From Epiperipatus broadwayi (Eukaryota; Onychophora; Udeonychophora; Euonychophora; Peripatidae): DNA of 64,000 bases. Numbering within the stretch: the stretch's first letter is position 1; each line of letters begins with the position of its first letter. Positions 12,267 to 22,826 of this stretch are shown piece after piece. The notes beneath the pieces were generated by a model. That model worked only from the letters and a program-made list of their open reading frames with translations. It made no database searches and was not told the DNA's origin. Where the stretch lies: contig JAQFVV010012572.1 of the NCBI GenBank assembly GCA_028023455.1, positions 1,798,001-1,862,000 of the forward strand, read 5' to 3'. A program made the position numbers and the translations under genes.

Positions 12267-13550
12267 ATTAACCCTGGCTTTGGATTATTGTGATCGATGA
12301 TGATGATTACTTTTTATTTTATCGCTAACTATATTAATATATCTTTAACACAATGTATCGCACTGATAAAGAAAATGTTTAATCTGTTATACGTGGAGCT
12401 TATTAAAACTAATACGGTAAAAAAAATACTCTTATTATTTTTCCTTGTTTAAATCTCTGCGATGATTACGTTTAATTACAATTTTATTAATGGCTAATAG
12501 GCTATCTCCCTCTCGGTTCTGTCGGCCTAATTGCTGCTTTTATATTTATCACTTAAAACCCCAACTACTGCCCTCTTACTACTGCTAAAATTTCTCGCTT
12601 AAATCTGCTGCCAACATATATATTTTTAACTGCCCGTATATATAAAAATCTCAAATTCTACCTGTCAAAAATATTTCGCTAACATATATATTTTTAAACT
12701 CAAGCAAATTTTATTTATATATATTAACATTCGCTAGATCCGGGTATAATTATTTCGTTCCCTCTTATTTAAGATTTGCAAACATATATATTTATTGACA
12801 TAATTATTGATCCGATTCACGTCTCATTATTTGGTCTAAGAAAAATTTACCCACGTTTAGAAAACAAATTTCATACAAAAGAATTGAGCCTGGTGACAAA
12901 ATTTATTTTAGAAGTAACTCCGTTTAGTGAAATTACCCTTGGGCGCCATGTCACCAGTTAAAAATATCCATAGACTGTTAGCTTCCCAAAATTAATTTTA
13001 ATAACTATTCCATTTAACTACGGGCACTCGTTAAACATTCGCATTTTTTTTTTTATATATATTGATTACAACATTTGATTTATCATTATGCTATATTGCG
13101 CGTTGAGCCGATGAAACTTTATTTTGATAGAAAATACAATATTTGAAATATTTATAATTGTCACAATATTCCCTTGGGACAATATTTAAGTAATTTACGC
13201 TATGCGTACATAGCGTGATTTAAGTGAAACAATAAATACAAATAATACAGATGGCTCGTATCGCACTATAGCATGTTTGGACAAGTTCTGATTATATGGG
13301 ATAAGTAACTGAATGCCCAAGTCAAACAAAATATATGAAATATACACGCAAATAGATAATATAGAGTTTGAAAAATATTATATATCAAAATATAAAGGAT
13401 TTGAGTGATTAAATGCGAAAACAAAATGCTAAAATTAAACTACAAGAATGTGGGTGTTTAAATAATTAAGATCTACAGGGATGTGGGTGTTTAAATAATT
13501 CGAGGCTCCACGTTTGGGCAAGCCATGGACCCGGAAAAAAAAATTTACTA
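12267..13550 (-). other. Leader of the gag-only element, copy 1
   Basis: 1.28 kb of untranslated leader between the upstream LTR (LTR 2) and gag. It contains a 33-bp tandem duplication at 13448-13500 (each with GTGGGTGTTTAAATAATT). On the minus strand at 12948-12936 it has TGGCGCCCAAGGG directly after TGGTGACA. The last looks like an LTR end plus primer-binding site, but lies 600 bp from the present LTR edge. No coding frame is credible here. Confidence 0.55.
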
Positions 13551-16289
13551 TGTAACGGTCAGAATCGTCTATCTCGCTAACACACTGCATAATTCAAACC
13601 CCAGACCCGAAACTGAACATTCTAGGAGGGGTTGCCTTCTAGATATACTAAGTTCGAATCTAAAGTCCAAATTTCACAGCGCCACCTACGTGATAACGCA
13701 TCTGATGCTACACTAGCATAACCTTTTACCGGTGCCTGGTGGTCAGGGAGAAACAAAAGACTCTATACTAAGATAAGTTTGGGTGGCTAATTAACGTCTA
13801 TGGATTTACAAAAGAAATGCAGAAAATATATATATCTAGACCGAGACAGTGATAGGAATCAAATAAAATAAGAGATAAAATTTAGTTTTAAATAATTGCA
13901 CACAATTTATTTATATAAATATAAGACGCCACTGTCTGCTTATATGAGACAGGGACGCGTATTGAATAATTATTGGCATTTATATTTCAGTAATGACAAA
14001 AGGGTTTTAAAACAAAGTGATAGATTCTATTCCTCGGGCTAATAGCATTACGATAATGTGCTTGACAAGATAGGAACATGTGCGAGGTGCTTTGAGTAAA
14101 TAGACAAGTTTAAGACAATATTGGAAATTAAATGTTCTAAAATATTTATTGATTTCGAGAATAGTAACGGACTAAAGCTTACTAAGCAAACGTGGGAATG
14201 GGATCAAAGCATTTATTTGAGAATAATAATAGATTTGTATTGGGAGGTCAGTATTGCTGATAGTGAATTTATAAAGTTGGAGGGTGTGACTCGTTTAAGT
14301 CACGGATGCTTTGTAAAATAAATATAAAATGAAACAATATTGAAGATCCGGAATAATTACGGAGGGCATCTCGCCGCTAACCCGTAGGAAAGTATTTTGA
14401 CGAAACAGCCGAAACTTAGCGACTGTGTAACGATTGCGTTTAATTCCCAGGGGTGCCATTTGTGAACACCCTCTGCCTGGAAAACTTGCAATGAGCGAAA
14501 GAACGGACTTTGCCGTGTAAAGAATCCTTGGAAAATAAAAACAAAGCGGTCTCAACAACCAATTCATGTACCAGCAATACGAGACTAGTGTATATAAAAA
14601 CATACTAAATGGGTTTTACTTGTATTAAGAGAAATGCCCAATCAAATTCCCTGAAATTCATTTAAAAGGGTCCGCACATTCTCGACATCAATGATGAACT
14701 TTATAATTAAAATAGAACACGGTAATTAAAATAAGAAAATGCATGCTTGCGGGTTTGAAAAGTAAGTATAGATTTATATACGCAATCATGCATTTGGGGA
14801 CACATTTAATCATTGACTTCGCACATACTCTTATATTAGATTAAAATCAATAACATGTAGATTTTAAACTATGTGATTATGTTACATTAAAGAAAAGAAT
14901 CGCCCTCGAACGAGTGATTTGCAAGACAATAAAATTGGAAAATTATAAATTTAAAATATGCCTTAATAGCGGCGTCTTATTTTCAATAGAGGGAATAGTT
15001 CACTCGGTCAAAGACGATTCTGACACATTATCATAATAAAATAAAAGAAAGCTTTATAAATAGAAAATATTAACCCAAGGATAGAGCAAAATGTTGAGTA
15101 TATTTAACTACATGAAAGAAATACATAATGAAGTTGTGAAATATAAGAAAACAATGTTAAATAGCTATAGCATGTTAGTTAGTGATCACAAGAGCTCTTG
15201 GGTTAATTTAGGTTACCTCTGGAGAAGCATTTGCAGGTAGATGTTCGGCAGGTTTTATAATTCAGCAGCAAAATCTGGAATGTTCATATTTGGCAGCGGC
15301 AGCAGCAGTTTCGGGATCCGTGTGATAAAATTTTGATGGTATGGAGCAGCGGCTGGCTATTCCGATGGGACATAGCCATCTTAAACGCCTCTACTCGGAC
15401 ATGTCAAGGTTAGCAAATTATTAGAATTTTAGAACAACTCAGAAACTTTTAGACAACTCAGAATTCTTTAAAAGCTTAGACCTTTCAGAGCTTAGAATAG
15501 CTTAGAATAGCTTAGAATAGCTTAGAATGGGAGAACAAAAGAAAAACATCCTTTTTATAGTAAAATTTAACAATAGATTTGTCCTGGGGCGTACAAAATT
15601 ATTGGACTTATCTGCTGTAATTAAATCTATCCGAATGTCTAAAGGAATTCAACATTAATTAATTTCTTTTGTTAACTTCCCCGTCGACATTCGAATTACA
15701 AACTAGATTTAATTAAAATTACTGCTACTAATTAAAGAAAACTTAAGTGGACAGCTGCTGTTTTTAGATAACTTATATAATTAAACTATTGTCCCTCATT
15801 TATTTTAACAGAAATATTTGGGATGATTTTTATTAAATAAAACGAAAATTATTTTATTTTAAATTGTAATATTTGAATCTATCTACTAAACGAATATTTA
15901 CTAAATGAATTTTATTTTAAATCAAAATATATTACGACGGTAATATATTTGTAAATAGATCCAAACAAAATAACTAACAATTTATAATTTTGATATGTTT
16001 TAAAATGGATATCATAGTGTGTGCGCAATTACGACTTATATAACTTACTTTTTAATAAATGTAAATTATGTGAACAAATACATAATTCATAATATTTTAT
16101 TTTATTTGGGAATAAGTTATATATATAATACGAGCATTGTGCTCGTGGTTTAAAATTAGGCGGGATTTTCGGTATATAAGTGTATTGCAGACACACTACG
16201 ATAGATTGGGGTTCAAACTAAGGTATGAGGGTAGGAAGTAGGTGAGAAAAGGTGAAACGAAGATCTGCAAAGCAGACCTTACTGTTTCA
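13551..16289 (-). repeat. LTR 2 of the gag-only element (shared middle LTR)
   Basis: 2739 bp with the same edges as LTR 1 and 3. It serves both neighbouring internal regions. It carries private differences, for example GAAACAGCCG near 14402 where the others have GAACAGCCG, and four 10-bp units at 15489-15530. Such differences would not be expected if it were a recent simple chimera of LTR 1 and LTR 3. Confidence 0.9.
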
Positions 16290-16645
16290 CATTCCCTTAG
16301 TGACGGAACAAAAAAAAATTGTTAAAAAAAAAATCTTACAACAGGTGTCCACCTATGAAGCCTGCATAAAAAAAAATTTACAAGATAACCCATAATGTAC
16401 AGGATATAAATATAATGAAGAAACGAAACTGAATTATATACCCGGATCATATTAATAAATCTACCGTCTAGCGAACATTTTTTAATATCCCCCCCCCCCA
16501 TTCTTCCAACAAAATTTTATTTAAGAACTAAATTTAACACTGTTTATATCCGATCTCCTGTTTATATTATTCTGTGACGTGTCCATTTCTTTTTTTTTTG
16601 TTGTTGTTGTTGTTGTGTTTTTTTTTTTTTTTTAAAAAAAAACTA

Positions 16646-17765
16646 CTATAATCCTGGGTCTGGTGGGTAATAACTGCTTTTATAATTTGATGACTGCAGT
16701 CTCGGATTATCAGGTCTCTTTACCTTGTCTGGCGGTTCTTTGGCCCAGGGACTGAAATCCAGAGTGGTTAAGAATTCGGCCATTTCCTCCACCTCTTTGA
16801 TTCTGCTGCCCGCCATCAGCTGTTGTATCGGTAGCGGCATATTCTGTTGAACGATCGGTACGTATAATATGAGTATCAGAAAACGCAAACGTGTTCAGTG
16901 ATCGAAGGCGATTGACCTGGCGAATGAAAAATTGCGTGTGTGTTTCCTTGATCGCTCCGTACTTTTCCTGGCAAATGGTATTTAGAATTCCGCTCTGCCG
17001 ATCCTCACTCCAATAATATCTTAGTAACAGGCTACAGTAATTCGTAAAGTTGTTTGGTTTTTTCGCCAACATGCCCCACCAATCTTTTGCATAGCCATAT
17101 AAATGATGGCTAGCGATAGCAGTCTGTTCATGCGGATCCGTTCTATAAAACTGAAAGAAATCCCGCAGGCTATCCAGGTGTGGGTGGGGGTTTTCTCCTA
17201 TTTCTCCTCGAAATATTTTAACAGTTAATATCTTAGCAAGTTGGGTTTGAACCCCGAAATCTGGAATTAAGGTCCTGTGGATTGTATCTATCCCACTACT
17301 ATGCGCTTGAGGAGGTGGTAGATCATCGTTAGAGGCCTGACATCTTTGGTTTAGATCCACTGCCTCGTTGATGCTGTTTGTATCGTCAGGTTCTGTTTTT
17401 GCTATCAGGACTTCGTTGTCCAGGTATTGTATTATTTTTGGCTCAGTTTGATCTCGGCATTCGCTCATTTTTTTTCGATTTCCTGAGCAGTATTCTTACA
17501 GTTTCCGTTGGAGAGCCCTATATCCTTCTCTCGCTTGTGCCAATTCATCGAGGAGCATCATGGTAAACTTTTTATACTCCATCTCTTTTCTTTGGGCTTC
17601 CTCTTCCTGCTTTCTTGCCCTCTCTTCGCTTCTCTTATATAATTCCACCAGATCATCCAGATCGGAATCTTCCTTGGTCGTTTGCCGGACAGTTCTCATA
17701 CTTATTGGAGGAGATTCAAGAAATCCGGATGGGTCCGGTTCTTGATCAGCGTGGTTGTTGTCCAT
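16646..17765 (-). pseudogene. gag: Gag-like protein of the gag-only element, copy 2 (stop and frameshift)
   Basis: Homologous to the copy at 11153-12266 with over 95% identity by eye. It starts at ATG 17765. A nonsense codon at 17496-17498 replaces the Glu after RALQRKL, so translation would stop after 89 residues. The rest of the capsid-like region is open from 17468 (KPNNFTNYCSLLLRYYW, then FFIRQVNRLRSLN). A four-base insertion near 16855 shifts the frame before the final block (NMPLPIQQLMAGSRIKEVEE). Copy 1 has neither lesion but has its own, so the two copies decayed independently after they separated. Confidence 0.8.
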
Positions 17766-19056
17766 ATTACCCCTGGCTTTGGATGATTATCGTGATCGAT
17801 GATGATGATTACTTTTTATTTTATCGCTAACTATATTAATATATCTTTAACACAATGTATCGCACTGATAAAGAAAATGTTTAATCTGTTATACGTGGAG
17901 CTTATTAAAACTAATACGGTAAAAAAAATACTCTTATTATTTTTCCTTGTTTAATTCTCTGCGATGATTACGTTTAATTACAATTTTATTAATGGCTAAT
18001 AGGCTATCTCCCTCTCGGTTCTGTCGGCCTAATTGCTGCTTTTATATTTATCACTTAAAACCCCAACTACTGCCCTCTTACTACTGCTAAAATTTCTCGC
18101 TTAAATCTGCTGCCAACATATATATTTTTTAACTGCCCGTATATATAAAAATCTCAAATTCTACCTGTCAAAAATATTTCGCTAACATATATATTTTTAA
18201 ACTCAAGCAAATTTTATTTATATATATTAACATTCGCTAGATCCGGGTATAATTATTTCGTTCCTTCTTATTTAAGATTTGCAAACATATATATTTATTG
18301 ACATAATTATTGATCCGATTCACGTCTCATTATTTGGTCTAAGAAAAATTTACACACGTTTAGAAAACAAATTTCATACAAAAGAATTGAGCCTGGTGAC
18401 AAAATTTATTTTAGAAGTAACTCCGTTTAGTGAAATTACCCTTGGGCGCCATGTCACCAGTTAAAAATATCCATAGACTGTTAGCTTCCCAAAATTAATT
18501 TTAATAACTATTCCATTTAACTACGGGCACTCGTTAAACATTCGCATTTTTGTTTTTTTATGTATATTGATTACAACATTTGATTTATCATTATGCTATA
18601 TTGCGCGTTGAGCCGATAAAACTTTATTTTGATAGAAAAATACAATATTTGATATCTTCATAGATTGTCACAATATTCACTTGGGACAATATTTAAGTAA
18701 TTTACGCTATGCGTACATAGCGTGATTTAAGTGAAACAATAAATACAAATAATACAGATGGCTCGTATCGCACTATAGCATGTTTGGACAAGTTCTGATT
18801 ATATAGGATAAGTAATTGAATGCCCGAGTCAAACAAAATATATGAAATATACACGCAAATAGATAATATAGAGTTTGAAAAATATTATATATCAAAATAT
18901 AAAGGATTTGAGTGATTACATACGAAACAAAATGCTAAAATTAAGCTACAAGGATGTGGGTGTTTAAATAATTAAGATCTACAGGGATGTGGGTGTTTAA
19001 ATAATTCGAGGCTCCACGTTTGGGCAAGCCATGGACCCGGAAAAAAAAATTTACTA
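17766..19056 (-). other. Leader of the gag-only element, copy 2
   Basis: Counterpart of 12267-13550, upstream of the second gag and next to LTR 3. It has the same displaced TGGCGCCC motif (near 18450) and the same 33-bp tandem duplication near 18955-19005. No coding frame is credible. Confidence 0.55.
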
Positions 19057-21784
19057 TGTAACGGTCAGAATCGTCTATCTCGCTAACACACTGCATAATT
19101 CAAACCCCAGACCTGAAACTGAACATTCTAGGAGGGGTTGCCTTCTAGATATACTAAGTTCGAATCTAAAGTCCAAATTTCACAGCGCCACCTACGTGAT
19201 AACGCATCTGATGCTCCACTAGCATAACCTTTTACCGGTGCCTGGTGGTCAGGGAGAAACAAAAGACTCTATACTAAGATAAGTTTGGGTGGCTAATTAA
19301 CGTCTATGGATTTACAAAAGAAATGCAGAAAATATATATCTCTAGACTGAGACAGTGATAGGAATCAAATAAAATAAGAGATAAAATTTAGTTTTAAATA
19401 ATTGCACACAGTTTATTTATATCAATATATAGATCAAACGCCACTGTCTGCTTATATGAGACAGGGACGCGTATTAAATAATTGTTGCATTTATATTTTA
19501 GCAATGACAAAAGATTTTAAAACAGAGTGATATATCCTATTCCTCGGGCTAATAGCATTACGATAATGTGCTTGACGAGATAGGAATATGTGCGAGGTGC
19601 TTTGAGTAAATAGACAAGTTTAAGAAAAATATTTGAAATGAAATGTTCTAAAATATTTATTGATTTCGAGAATAGTAACGGACTAAAGCTTACTAAGCAA
19701 ACGTGGGAATGTGATCAAAGCATTTATTTGAGAATAATAATAGATTTGTATTGGGAGGTCAGTATTGCTGATAGTGAATTTATAAAGTTGGAGGGTGTGA
19801 CTCGTTTAAGTCACAGATGCTTTGTAAAATAAATATAAAATGAAATAATATTGAAGATCCGGAATAATTACGGAGGGCATCTCGCCGCTAACCCGTAGAA
19901 AAGTATTTTGACGAACAGCCGAAACTTAGCGACTGTGTGACGATTGCGTTTAATTCCCAGGGGTGTCATTTGTGAACACCCTCTGCCTGGAAATTTGCAA
20001 TGAGCGAAAGAACGGACTTTGCCGTGTAAAGAATCCTTGGAAAATAAAAACAAAGCGGTCTCAACAACCAATTCATGTACCAGCAATACGAGACTAGTGT
20101 ATATAAAAACATACTAAATGGGTTTTACTTGTATTAAGAGAAATGCCCAATCAAATTCCCTGAAATTCATTTAAAAGGGTCCGCACATTCTCGACATCAA
20201 TGATGAACTTTATAATTAAAATAGAACACGGTAATTAAAATAAGAAAATGCATGCTTGCGGGTTTGAAAAGTAAGTATAGATTTATATACGCAATCATGC
20301 ATTTGGGGACACTTAATCATTGACTTCGCACATACTCTTATATTAGATTAAAATCAATAACATGTAGATTTTAAACTATGTGATTATGTTATATTAAAGA
20401 AAAGAATCGCCCTCGAACGAGTGATTTGCAAGACAATAAAATTGGAAAATTATAAATTTAAAATATGCCTTAATAGCGGCGTCTTATTTTCAATAGAGGG
20501 AATATTTCACTCGGTCAAAGACGATTCTGACACATTATCATAATAAAATAAAAGAAAGCTTTATAAATAGAAAATATTAACCCAAGGATAGAGCAAAATG
20601 TTGAGTATATTTAAATACATGAAAAAATACATAATGAAGTGGTGAAATATAAGAAAACAATATTAAATAGCTATAGCATGTTAGTTAGTGATCACAAGAG
20701 CTCTTGGGTTAATTTAGGTTACCTCTGGAGAAGCATTTGCAGGTAGATGTTCGGCAGGTTTTATAAGTCAGCAGCAAAATCTGGAATGTTCACATTTGGC
20801 AGCGGCAGCAGCAGTTTCGGGATCCGTGTGATAAAATTTTGATGGTATGGAGCAGCGGCTGGCTATTCCAATGGGACATAGCCATCTTAAACGCCTCTAC
20901 TCGGACATGTCAAGGTTAGCAAATTATTAGAATTTTAGAACAACTCAGAAACTTTTAGACAACTCAGAATTCTTTAAAAGCTTAGACCTTTCAGAGCTTA
21001 GAATAGCTTAGAATGGCTTAGAATGGTGAACAAAAGAAAAACATCCTTTTTATAGTAAAATTTAACAATAGATTTGTCCTGGGGCGTACAAAATTATTGG
21101 ACTTATCTGCTGTAATTAAATCTATCTGAATGTCTAAAGGAATTCAACATTAATTAATTTCTTTTGTTAACTTCCCCGTCGACATTCGAATTACAAACTA
21201 GATTTAATTAAAATTGCTGCTACTAATTAAAGAAAACTTATGTGGACAGCTGCTGTTTTTAGATAACTTATATAATTAAACTATTGTCCCTCATTTATTT
21301 TAACAGAAATATTTGGGATGATTTTTATCAAATAAAACGAAAATTATTTTATTTTAAATTGTAATATTTGAATCTATCTACTAAACGAATATTTACTAAT
21401 TGAATTTTATTTTAAATCAAAATATATTACGACGGTAATATATTTGTAAATAGCTCCAAACAAAATAACTAACAATTTATAATTTTGATATGTTTTAAAA
21501 TGGATATCATAGTGTGTGCGCAATTACGACTTATATAACTTACTTTTTAATAAATGTAAATTATGTGAACAAATACATAATTCATAATATTTTATTTTAT
21601 TTGGGAATAAGTTATATATATAATACGAGCATTGTGCTCGTGGTTTAAAATTAGGCGGGATTTTCGGTATATAAGTGTATTACAGACACACTACGATAGA
21701 TTGGGGTTCAAACTAAGGTATGAGGGTAGGAAGTAGGTGAGAAAAGGTGAAACGAAGATCTGCAAAGCAGACCTTACTGTTTCA
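19057..21784 (-). repeat. LTR 3 of the gag-only element
   Basis: 2728 bp. In the gag sense it is the upstream LTR of the array. Three 10-bp units lie at 20995-21026. It ends in CTTACTGTTTCA immediately before GTAT and the remaining piece of the outer LTR. Confidence 0.9.
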
Positions 21785-21788
21785 GTAT

Positions 21789-21809
21789 GAGTATATATAT
21801 ACTCCTACA
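21789..21809 (-). repeat. Remaining tip of the outer element's downstream LTR
   Basis: GAGTATATATATACTCCTACA corresponds to the last bases of the upstream LTR, which ends TATATACTCCTACA at 30282. This shows that the gag-only array sits inside the outer LTR. Confidence 0.85.
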
Positions 21810-21822
21810 TTTCCCCTCGACT
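21810..21822 (-). promoter_or_regulatory. Polypurine tract of the outer gypsy element
   Basis: On the minus strand AGTCGAGGGGAAA directly abuts the LTR start TGTAGGAG. This is the position and composition expected of the primer for plus-strand DNA synthesis in LTR retroelements. Confidence 0.8.
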
Positions 21823-21903
21823 AAAAAAATTAAAATAAACTAACATTTTATTTTTCATCTTTGTTATCATTTATGCATCATTACAATTCATAAATTTTTT
21901 TTA

Positions 21904-21917
21904 TTTTCCCCTCGACT
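21904..21917 (-). promoter_or_regulatory. Second polypurine tract copy
   Basis: AGTCGAGGGGAAAA on the minus strand repeats the polypurine tract 94 bp further upstream in the element. It may be a duplicated tract or a remnant of an older LTR edge. Confidence 0.5.
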
Positions 21918-21922
21918 TAAAA

Positions 21923-22826
21923 TCTTAAATTCTTCATCAATTATTAGAGAAAAAAAATATTATTAATCATTATATTTAATAATAATTAAATTGTTTTATG
22001 GGCAATTGGGTTCTTTTTTTGTTAATGTCTTAAATATGGTATATCTAATATAGTCTGTTTTGATCAAATCATAGATTAAATATACTGACTATTTTATTTT
22101 AAAATTTTTACCTATTACAGTTAAATAATATAATACTTTAGTATGCAAAAATCATTATCTAGATTACTTTTTTTTATTCACTTCTTTCAATGAATTGCTA
22201 TATAATGTATCCTTATTAATATACTAAGTATTTAAAATGATATATCAAAATAATTATATGGTAGAAAACCTGATTATTCTATAACTAAGTTTTAATTAGT
22301 TAGTTCATAAGTGTTTTATGTATAAATCAATTTAAAATGCCAATCCTGCTCCTCATTGCGACTTACTAGATTATCACTGACATCTAATAAATGAACATAC
22401 ACAAACTTATTTAAAGCTGCCAATCCTGCTCCTTAGTTTTTGAGACTTACTAATTATCTTTAGCATCCAATAAATATATTAGTTGGAATTCATTTGTGAA
22501 CTTGCCAACCTATAAGTAGCCAGTCTTCCATTTCCACATTAATGATATGATCCATCTTAGTTAGACACAATTATATATAGTATTTCCTTCTCTTTAATAT
22601 CTTAATTCTTTACATTTTCTCTCTATAATCCTAATAATTATTACATAATTTAGTATAAAAATTTATTATTATAAGATATAATAAAACATCTATATATACA
22701 ACAAAAAACATGAAAAAAATAATAAATTTTTATTGTTTAAAAATAACAACATAAAAGTTTTAATTCTTTTTATATGGATTATAATTTAGTATTACAAAAC
22801 TCATGGTAATTGTTTATTTAAGACAA
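21923..22826 (-). other. 3' noncoding region of the outer gypsy element
   Basis: About 1 kb between the integrase stop and the LTR with no open frame, so there is no env gene. It holds a tandem duplication at 22338-22476 with an 80-bp period; both units contain TGCCAATCCTGCTCC and GACTTACTA and end near CATCTAATAAA or CATCCAATAAA. Confidence 0.6.

Larger units (their letters stand above)
8057..21784 (-). mobile_element. Tandem gag-only LTR retroelement (LTR-internal-LTR-internal-LTR)
   Basis: A unit of about 5.5 kb occurs two and a half times: starts at 8057, 13551 and 19057, with the last copy ending at 21784. The half unit defines the LTR: TGTAACGGTCAG at one edge and CTTACTGTTTCA at the other, about 2.74 kb. 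The internal parts (10805-13550 and 16290-19056) each hold one Gag-like frame on the minus strand and nothing resembling protease, RT or integrase. GTAT occurs on both sides (8053-8056, 21785-21788), consistent with a 4-bp target duplication for the whole array. The layout matches the non-autonomous class called TR-GAG or LARD-like. It lies about 20 bp from the end of the outer element's LTR. Confidence 0.88.

Noticed and set aside
12776-12961. 61-codon frame repeated at 18279
   Set aside because: Conserved only because the whole 5.5-kb unit is repeated; composition is AT-driven and the frame crosses the displaced primer-site motif.
13525-13716. 63-codon frame repeated at 19031
   Set aside because: It crosses the internal/LTR boundary of the gag-only element and is absent from LTR 1, where the upstream sequence differs.
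8057-21784. Tandem gene array or segmental duplication of host genes
   Set aside because: The TG...CA edges, target-like GTAT repeats, half-unit ends and Gag homology show an LTR element array.
8057-21784. CRISPR-like or bacterial repeat system
   Set aside because: Unit sizes are kilobases and the surrounding DNA has spliced animal genes; no short spacer-repeat pattern.
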